Assembly: GCA_038248745.1 (NCBI GenBank)
Contig: JBBRXC010000046.1
Coordinates: forward strand, 1-11,464
From: JAENWH01 sp038248745
Lineage (GTDB): Bacteria; Bacillota; Clostridia; Peptostreptococcales; Anaerovoracaceae
Length of the DNA: 11,464 bases
Direction: 5' to 3'
Shown here: piece after piece, positions 5,912 to 11,464 of the stretch
How the letters are laid out: each line of letters starts with the position of its first letter
How positions within the stretch are numbered: the first letter of the stretch is position 1
The notes under the pieces: generated by a model
What the model was told of the DNA's origin: nothing
Seen by the model: the letters and a program-made list of their open reading frames with translations, nothing else
Database searches by the model: none
Program-made: the position numbers and the translations under genes

Positions 5912-6643
5912 ATGGAAAAAAGAAGATCAGAGATACTTTATGTAGACCATAAATTTTGCCCAGGCTGTGGACACGGAATTGTAAATCGCCTGATAGCAGA
6001 AGTGCTTGAGGAAATGAATGAAGACAAGGGTGCAATATGTGCTGTTGCAGTAGGATGCTCCTCTATGATGCCGGACACTTACGGTGTGGATATTGTTCAG
6101 TCGCAACATGGTAGGGCAGCAGCAATAGCGGTTGGAATAAAGCACTGCAGACCTGATAATATGGTTTTTGCCTATCAGGGAGACGGAGATGCTTTGGCAA
6201 TTGGATTTTCGGAAACAATGTATGCAGCAATCAGAAATGATAACATCACGGTGATTTTAGTAAACAATAATAATTTTGGCATGACTGGTGGACAAATGTC
6301 GCCGACAACGCTTGAAAATCAAAAAACAACAACATCACCATATGGCAGAGATATTGGAAAAACGGGTAACCCATTAGATGTGATGAAAATGATCGGGACA
6401 CGGGATGTGGCCTATCTTGCAAGAGGCACAATGACAAATAATGCTGAAATAATGAAAACAAAAAAATATATAAAAAAGGCATTTGAGGCGCAGAAGAATA
6501 AGAAAGGTTACAGTATGGTGGAAATATTATCCCCATGCCCTACAAACTGGGGAATGACACCAATGGATTCCTGCAGGCACATCAATAATGTTGTGGAAAA
6601 GGTTTATCCGTTGGGAGAATTTAAAACTGGGGGTGCTGAATAA
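5912..6643 (+). CDS. 2-oxoacid:ferredoxin oxidoreductase, beta (TPP-binding) subunit
   Basis: Thiamine-pyrophosphate-binding subunit of 243 aa. The TPP/Mg motif runs from GDGD (90-93) to the Asn cluster NNNNFGMTGGQ (118-128). Four cysteines suit the proximal [4Fe-4S] cluster of this family: Cys16 and Cys19 in CPGCGHG, Cys49 in VGCSS, and Cys209 in SPCPTNWG. The set and spacing follow the ligands known in archaeal two-subunit enzymes, as I recall them. MTGGQMSPTT and the KTTTSPYGRD block are typical of VorA/KorB proteins. It starts one base after the alpha stop, and its TAA overlaps the ATG of the gamma gene by one base, indicating coupled translation and equal subunit supply. The substrate cannot be read from this subunit. 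Confidence 0.9.
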   Translation: MEKRRSEILYVDHKFCPGCGHGIVNRLIAEVLEEMNEDKGAICAVAVGCSSMMPDTYGVDIVQSQHGRAAAIAVGIKHCRPDNMVFAYQGDGDALAIGFSETMYAAIRNDNITVILVNNNNFGMTGGQMSPTTLENQKTTTSPYGRDIGKTGNPLDVMKMIGTRDVAYLARGTMTNNAEIMKTKKYIKKAFEAQKNKKGYSMVEILSPCPTNWGMTPMDSCRHINNVVEKVYPLGEFKTGGAE

Positions 6644-7176
6644 TGAATCTTATTTTTGCGGGATTTGGTGGTCAGGGTGTACTGACGGCAGGGCTTATTA
6701 TAGGGAAGACAGGTGTTGACAATGGTAAAAATGTTACCTGGATTCCATCCTATGGAAGTGAAATGAGGGGTGGGACAGCAAACTGTAATGTGAAAATATC
6801 TGACAGGAAAATATCCAGCCCGTTTGTTAAGAAAATAGATATTTTGGTTGTAATGAATATGCCTTCTGTTGATAAATTTGAAAAAAATGTTGTTCCTGGA
6901 GGAATAATAATTTCCAATAAAACGTTGATTGGAGACTATAAATTCAGAGATGACGTAAAAGTTTTCGAAATTGAAGCCTCGGAGATTGCCGAGGAAGTAG
7001 GGAACCATAAAGGAGCCAATATTGTAATGCTTGGTGCATTGGCTGCTTCGGGAGAACTTTTTGAAGAGGATGTCATAGAAGAGGGAATTAAGAACTTCTT
7101 TGAACAAAAGGGAAAGAATAACCCCAAAAATGGAGAGTGTTTTAGAAGGGGTTTGGACGAGTCAAAAAAAAGATGA
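6643..7176 (+). CDS. 2-oxoacid:ferredoxin oxidoreductase, gamma subunit
   Basis: A 177-aa subunit of the POR/KOR gamma domain type, which in the four-subunit enzymes contributes to CoA handling and assembly. It starts with the nucleotide-fold motif GFGGQG (7-12). It contains WIPSYGSEMRGGTANC (about 33-48), the typical block of VorC/KorC proteins, and a later NIVMLGALA helix. The basic, low-complexity C-terminal tail rich in Lys, Asn and Gly (from about residue 150) is probably flexible. Its ATG overlaps the beta stop by one base, preceded by a GGGGGT site at 6628-6633. Together with the three upstream genes the complex is complete. Confidence 0.88.
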   Translation: MNLIFAGFGGQGVLTAGLIIGKTGVDNGKNVTWIPSYGSEMRGGTANCNVKISDRKISSPFVKKIDILVVMNMPSVDKFEKNVVPGGIIISNKTLIGDYKFRDDVKVFEIEASEIAEEVGNHKGANIVMLGALAASGELFEEDVIEEGIKNFFEQKGKNNPKNGECFRRGLDESKKR

Positions 7177-7189
7177 GAAGGAGTAACGA

Positions 7190-9277
7190 ATGGATATCAG
7201 CAAATTATTAAGACCCAATAAGGTTGCAATCATAGGAGCCAGTGAAAAAGAAGGTTTCGGTGGAGATACCTGTAGGAATATAGTGAAGTACACAAAAGAA
7301 GGAGATTATTATTTTATTAATCCCAAAAGAGATACAGTGTTTGGGGTGAAATGCTATCCGTCGATTTCCTCATTACCTGAACAAGTTGACTTGATTCTTA
7401 TTTCCACGCCCATGAGCACCGTAGAAGGCTTTATCCGTGAAGGTGCAGAAAAAGGAGCAAAAGCTGCGATCGTATTCGCAAGCGGCTATAGCGAAGTTGG
7501 AACTGAAGAAGGAATACAGGCGGAAAAAGATCTGCAGACGTTATGCGAAGACCTTGATATTGCATTAATGGGTCCCAATTGTGCCGGTTTTGCTAACTAT
7601 GTGGACATGATGTATCCTTACGCATTTATTGCCAATGAAAGAGAAAGATCTGGTGCCGTAGGGGTTGTTTCGCAAAGTGGGCAACTGGTTCTTTCTATGA
7701 TGGAAGCACCAAGCATTAAGTTCTCCTATGCAATATCTTCTGGAAATGGAAAGATCACAACTGTTGAGGACTATCTGGACTTTTTGGTAGATGATGAGGA
7801 TACCAATGTCATTGCACTCTATATGGAAGGGACGAAAAACCCTCAAAAGCTTATAGATGCCTTCAAAAAAGCGGCGATAAAAAGAAAACCAATAGTCGTC
7901 CTTAAAACAGGCAGATCTGAAAAAGGGCAAGCGCTAGCGGCATCTCATACAGGGACTCTTTCGGGAAGTGATAAGGTGTTTGACGCATTATTCGCAAAAT
8001 ATGGCGTGATTCGAGTAGATGATTTGGAAGAACTTATGTCAACGGCTCAAGCGTTGGCAGTTTTAAAAAAGCTTCCTGAAAATGAAGGGTTTTCCAGTAT
8101 AAGCCTTTCTGGTGGTGAAACTGGGATTTGCGCAGATCTTGGACAGTTGGTTGGCTTGAATTATCCTGATTTTGAAAAAAATACAGTGACGACCCTTGAA
8201 AACATATTGCCAAGTTATGCAACTGTGAATAATCCTTTGGATTCCACAGCATCCCTTTCTTATGATATAGAAAAATTTGCCTCTGTCTGCGAAGCGGTAA
8301 TGAAGGATGCAAACGTTGGAATTGTTGCCATTGGATACACGCTGCTTCATGAAATAGCTGATAATGCAATATATTACATGAGTGAAGCACTTGAACTTGT
8401 CATGAAAGAGGAATGGGCAAAGCCATGTTTGATGGTGCCTTTTGCAGAAAACACCAGAAACCTTGAATATGTGAAGAAACTTGAAAAAATGGGAGTTCCT
8501 GTTCTGCCAACAGGTTTATACGCTTTGAAAATCATTAAAAATATCATAGACTTCGCCAACTATAAACTGGAAGATCATGACTTAAATGTCAAGGCACCAG
8601 TTGACGCAGTCTCTACTGCTCGGGGAGCTTTGACAGAAAGTGAAAGTAAACGAATCGTGGAGCAGTATGGGATTGATTGCGGTATATTTGATATTGCCCA
8701 CTCCAAAGAGGAGGCAGGGGAAATAGTAGAAAGGCTTAAGCTAGGAAAATATGTGGCTAAGATTGACAGCCCTGATATTCTTCATAAATCAGACGTTGGA
8801 TGTGTAAAGCTAAATATAAAATCAGCTGAAGAGGCAATGGATGCCTATGACGAAATTATTGAAAACGCATTGAAGCACTTCGAAAATCCAACAATAAAAG
8901 GTGTTCAGATCTGCGGAATGGCAGAAAAAGGCGTTGAGGTTATCATTGGGGTTAACAATGATCCTCAGTTTGGACCAAGCGTTCTTGTTGGACTCGGTGG
9001 TGTTTTTGTCGAAATATTTAAAGATACTTCGTTGATGCTTGCCCCTGTTTCAAAAGAGGAAGCGCTTCACATGATCAGCAGTCTAAAAGGTTCGAAAATG
9101 TTGAAGGGATATAGAGGCAGCCTGGAATGCGATGTTGAAGCACTTGCGGACGCTTTGGTCAAAGTTTCAACGATGGCAACAGAAAAAATCGACGACCTTC
9201 TTGAACTTGATATCAATCCTGTATTTGTATATGAAAAGGGTATCTGTGCAGTTGATGCATTATATATACAGAAATAA
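7190..9277 (+). CDS. ADP-forming acyl-CoA synthetase (acetate--CoA ligase, ADP-forming), fused alpha-beta
   Basis: Catalyses acyl-CoA + ADP + phosphate to acid + ATP + CoA, the energy-conserving last step of 2-oxoacid oxidation. It is 695 aa in one chain. The order is a CoA-binding Rossmann domain (GAS at 16-18, GPNCAG at 128-133), a succinyl-CoA-ligase-like domain (SQSG at 161-164, phosphorylated-His motif SHTG with His253), a linker domain (about 300-460), and an ATP-grasp domain (about 475-695) with HKSDVG (532-537), the FGPSVLVGLGG segment and the terminal DINPVFV. The residue after HKSDVG is Cys538, where Gly is more usual. All key residues I know are present, so it should be active. A start at 7190 follows AAGGAG 13 bases after the gamma stop. 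Its place directly behind the oxidoreductase implies it takes that enzyme's acyl-CoA. Chain-length specificity cannot be read from sequence. Confidence 0.92.
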   Translation: MDISKLLRPNKVAIIGASEKEGFGGDTCRNIVKYTKEGDYYFINPKRDTVFGVKCYPSISSLPEQVDLILISTPMSTVEGFIREGAEKGAKAAIVFASGYSEVGTEEGIQAEKDLQTLCEDLDIALMGPNCAGFANYVDMMYPYAFIANERERSGAVGVVSQSGQLVLSMMEAPSIKFSYAISSGNGKITTVEDYLDFLVDDEDTNVIALYMEGTKNPQKLIDAFKKAAIKRKPIVVLKTGRSEKGQALAASHTGTLSGSDKVFDALFAKYGVIRVDDLEELMSTAQALAVLKKLPENEGFSSISLSGGETGICADLGQLVGLNYPDFEKNTVTTLENILPSYATVNNPLDSTASLSYDIEKFASVCEAVMKDANVGIVAIGYTLLHEIADNAIYYMSEALELVMKEEWAKPCLMVPFAENTRNLEYVKKLEKMGVPVLPTGLYALKIIKNIIDFANYKLEDHDLNVKAPVDAVSTARGALTESESKRIVEQYGIDCGIFDIAHSKEEAGEIVERLKLGKYVAKIDSPDILHKSDVGCVKLNIKSAEEAMDAYDEIIENALKHFENPTIKGVQICGMAEKGVEVIIGVNNDPQFGPSVLVGLGGVFVEIFKDTSLMLAPVSKEEALHMISSLKGSKMLKGYRGSLECDVEALADALVKVSTMATEKIDDLLELDINPVFVYEKGICAVDALYIQK

Positions 9278-9316
9278 TAGTTATTTTTTTATTTTTTCGA
9301 AAACGAGGAGGTTTTT

Positions 9317-10567
9317 ATGAGTAAAGTAAGTAAGTATTTAGCAATACTGGCGCTTGGTGTTGCGGGAGGATCAATCTATCTTATTCCTTATATAAGATAT
9401 GTATTTTATGACTGGCAACTTGAGGCTTTGGGACTTACAAACACACAGTTGGGCACTTTATCAACAGCCTATGCCATCGGCTGTATGCTGCTTTATATCC
9501 CTGGAGGGATGATAGCTGATAAGCTTTCGACTAAAAAGTGTATATTGATTTCTTTGATAGCAACCTCAGTATTAACCGGAATATTATCCATTACATCAGG
9601 ATATACTTTAACCTTAGGCATTTGGTTCTTGTTTGCATTTTCAACGACTTTCATTTTCTGGGGCTCCTTAATGAAGACCATCAGAATGATCGGCACAGAA
9701 AAAGAGCAAGGGTTTATGTTTGGACTGTACTATCTTGGTAATGGGGTGACAGGTGCTATCGTTAACTCTGTAGCCATTAAGTTATCGGCAATGGGTATTG
9801 ATGGAACTGAAAAATTCAAAATATGTGTATTAACATACGCAGCCAGCACACTGATTGCAGCATTACTTGTATTCATATTTGTCAAAGAAGGCCTTTATAA
9901 AAGTAAGGATATTACAATTAATGAATTTAAACTTGATCAAGTTCGTGGCGTAGTTAAAAACCCAACAGTATGGGTATTCGCACTTATTATATTTGCAGCG
10001 TACACAGTTGGATACAGTGGTAACACCATGTTTACGCCTTACCTTACAGACGTAGTAGGTATTACGCCTGAAGAATCCGGAGCACTATCTATTATCAGAA
10101 CCTATATTTTCTATATATTAGCACCTGTAAGTGGTTATATTGCCGACAAAGTGTTTAAATCAACAAGTAAATGGTTTATGATTCTTTTCGCAATTCTAGC
10201 GATGCTATACTTCGGCGTGCTGGCAATCCCTGCCACTGCTAGTGTGACATTAGTAAGTTATTATACTTTATTGCCAGGGTTATTTGGACTTGCTCTATAT
10301 GGTATAATGTTCTCAATAGCTAGCGAGACCAGAATCCCAGCCGTAGTCATGGGAACGGCAGTAGGTATTGCATCAGTAATCGGATATTCGCCAGATTTCT
10401 TCATGTGGACGTTGTTTGGTTCATGGCTTGACAATTTTGGCGGCGAAGGGTACAGATATGTATTCATCTACTTGGGTGTTGTGAGTATACTTGGCATTCT
10501 AGCGTCGTTCTATATCAGAAAGAGAGCTGTAGCGGTACAAAAATTGGATGTTGAAGAACTGCAATAA
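9317..10567 (+). CDS. Major facilitator superfamily transporter
   Basis: Integral membrane carrier of 416 aa with about 12 predicted hydrophobic segments. The loop after the second segment carries the MFS motif-A remnant GGMIADKLSTKK (63-74), and the mirrored motif YIADKVFKSTSK opens the second half, so both six-helix bundles are complete. No signal peptide beyond the first membrane segment, and no extra domain. The family assignment is firm but the substrate is unknown. General look is of anion/organic-acid carriers of the NarK or YihN kind, a weak impression. GAGGAGG at 9305-9311 sets the start, 39 bases after the synthetase stop. The gap is T-rich but has no hairpin, so read-through from the operon is likely. 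It could import the substrate or export the organic acid product. Confidence 0.9.
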   Translation: MSKVSKYLAILALGVAGGSIYLIPYIRYVFYDWQLEALGLTNTQLGTLSTAYAIGCMLLYIPGGMIADKLSTKKCILISLIATSVLTGILSITSGYTLTLGIWFLFAFSTTFIFWGSLMKTIRMIGTEKEQGFMFGLYYLGNGVTGAIVNSVAIKLSAMGIDGTEKFKICVLTYAASTLIAALLVFIFVKEGLYKSKDITINEFKLDQVRGVVKNPTVWVFALIIFAAYTVGYSGNTMFTPYLTDVVGITPEESGALSIIRTYIFYILAPVSGYIADKVFKSTSKWFMILFAILAMLYFGVLAIPATASVTLVSYYTLLPGLFGLALYGIMFSIASETRIPAVVMGTAVGIASVIGYSPDFFMWTLFGSWLDNFGGEGYRYVFIYLGVVSILGILASFYIRKRAVAVQKLDVEELQ

Positions 10568-10610
10568 ACATTTTGAATTTACCACAAATTTGCATTAGAA
10601 AGATGGTTAA

Positions 10611-11464
10611 ATGATGAATAACTCTATATTGCAAAATAAAATCAAAAATAAAAATGAACTAAAAAGAGAAATTGGGCTATGGTCTGCCACCGCAATTATT
10701 GTGGGGCAGATGATTGGCACTGGGATTTATATGCTTCCGCAGGGATTCGCTGAGTTGACAAATCCGAAGACAGCGATTCTGGGGTTGTTGATTACCGGAA
10801 TAGGGACTATTTTTCTGGCGCTATGTTTTGCACGGCTAGGAGAACGAAACCCAGTTACCGGATCCGCAATCGCGTATACGAAAGAAGCTTTTGGTGACTT
10901 GCCCGCATTTATTGTGGGCTGGTCATACTGGTGTGGCTGTTGGATAGCGAATGGAGCCATCATACTTGGGGGGATTAGTTATGCAGGATATTTTTTCCCG
11001 TCATTAGCAGATAACAATATGCTACAAGTATTGATTGCCATATTTGTCATCTGGCTTTATACCTTTATCAATTATATCGGGGTCAAAGCTGCAGGAAATT
11101 TGAACTTAGTATTGACTATAATAAAGCTAATGCCGCTAGTACTTTTTATAGTAGTGGCAAGTTTTAATTTTGAATTTGAAAACCTTAATACAATTAGTAA
11201 TCCTGAGCTTTCAGGCACTTCGACCCTGCCAATTGCTGTAGCGTTTGCGTTATGGTCTTTTATTGGGTTTGAAGGGGCCAGCGTCAATGCAGGAGAAATT
11301 GTAGATGCAGCCACAGTAAGAAAAGCAACATTAATAGGGACGATCTTTGTTATTGTGATTTACCTGGTTTTGATCATTTTATCATCGGGTAATATGAATC
11401 AATCGGATCTGGCAAATTCGTCTTCTCCGTTTTCAGATATTATTTACAATGCAACAGGGGGATA
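10611..11464 (+). CDS. APC-superfamily amino acid antiporter, AdiC/basic amino acid type, 3' truncated by window
   Basis: An open frame runs unbroken from ATG 10611 to the window edge (284 codons), with no stop reached. The N-terminal unwound-helix motif reads VGQMIGTGIYMLP (about residues 36-48), the standard substrate site of APC carriers. Blocks WSYWCGCWIAN, ISYAGYFFP and ALWSFIGFEGASVNAGE closely recall the E. coli arginine/agmatine antiporter AdiC, including the Trp at the position of its gating Trp202. Gln replaces the Asn of AdiC's GNIMGSG. About 8 membrane segments are visible; the rest lies outside. The start is 43 bases after the MFS stop without a terminator, and the ribosome site is weak (AGAAAGA at 10597-10603). 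ATG 10614 is an equally possible start. An amino acid exchanger fits supply of the dehydrogenase's substrate. Confidence 0.88.
   Translation, partial: MMNNSILQNKIKNKNELKREIGLWSATAIIVGQMIGTGIYMLPQGFAELTNPKTAILGLLITGIGTIFLALCFARLGERNPVTGSAIAYTKEAFGDLPAFIVGWSYWCGCWIANGAIILGGISYAGYFFPSLADNNMLQVLIAIFVIWLYTFINYIGVKAAGNLNLVLTIIKLMPLVLFIVVASFNFEFENLNTISNPELSGTSTLPIAVAFALWSFIGFEGASVNAGEIVDAATVRKATLIGTIFVIVIYLVLIILSSGNMNQSDLANSSSPFSDIIYNATGG

Noticed and set aside
6977..6994. Inverted repeat CCTCGG/CCGAGG that could form a hairpin
   Set aside because: It is only a 6-bp stem inside the gamma coding sequence with no T run, so it cannot be separated from coding constraint.
6604..7107. A 167-codon minus-strand open frame opposite the oxidoreductase gamma gene
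   Set aside because: It is antisense to a well-supported gene and has no family resemblance or start signal.
9278..9316. T-rich gap after the synthetase gene considered as a terminator
   Set aside because: T runs are present but no preceding GC stem was found, so termination is not supported.
10573..10601. Possible promoter TTGAAT-17 bp-TAGAAA before the APC antiporter gene
   Set aside because: The -10 is weak and overlaps the presumed ribosome site; read-through from the MFS gene is simpler.
1..11464. CRISPR arrays, insertion sequences, tRNA or rRNA genes
   Set aside because: None seen: no regularly spaced repeats, no transposase motifs or terminal inverted repeats, and no tRNA- or rRNA-like conserved stretches on either strand.

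Overview
The window reads as low-GC, strictly anaerobic Firmicutes (Clostridia-type) chromosome. Evidence: AT-rich intergenic DNA, strong GGAGG-type ribosome binding sites before most genes, a clostridial 3-hydroxybutyryl-CoA dehydrogenase, and a ferredoxin-dependent 2-oxoacid oxidoreductase next to an ADP-forming acyl-CoA synthetase. This is the gene set of an amino-acid-fermenting bacterium. Genus-level assignment is not possible from what I can see. All family comparisons are from memory and by eye.

Layout. (1) 45-1292: glucose-6-phosphate isomerase, somewhat GC-richer than what follows. (2) 1402-2244: hbd behind its own promoter. It ends in a long 20-bp-stem hairpin (2322-2364) that can also terminate the convergent regulator. 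(3) 2448-3086, minus strand: a GntR/FCD repressor-type regulator with a TTG start. (4) 3087-3403: a 317-bp divergent control region with two face-away promoters, repeated CGTAT/GTATAC motifs and a perfect CAAGCGCTTG palindrome. (5) 3404-11464: a plus-strand catabolic cluster. It comprises a Glu/Leu/Phe/Val-dehydrogenase family enzyme, a four-subunit 2-oxoacid:ferredoxin oxidoreductase (ferredoxin, alpha, beta, gamma), a fused ADP-forming acyl-CoA synthetase, an MFS transporter, and the start of an AdiC-like amino-acid antiporter cut by the window end.

How it fits together (inference). An amino acid enters through the APC antiporter or the MFS carrier. The dehydrogenase deaminates it to a 2-oxoacid, and the oxidoreductase decarboxylates that to an acyl-CoA while reducing ferredoxin. 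The synthetase then converts the acyl-CoA to the free acid with ATP formation. The regulator divergent from the operon probably senses the amino acid or an acid intermediate. The unusual point is substrate identity. The dehydrogenase keeps its catalytic Lys and Asp residues and its dinucleotide fold, but has Gly33 and Tyr323 where glutamate dehydrogenases carry the Lys and Ser that hold the glutamate side-chain carboxylate. The pathway is therefore probably not a glutamate pathway, and its real substrate is open.

Other notable points are an hbd whose cofactor loop looks NADP-type, and a 32-bp tandem duplication spanning the dehydrogenase stop codon.
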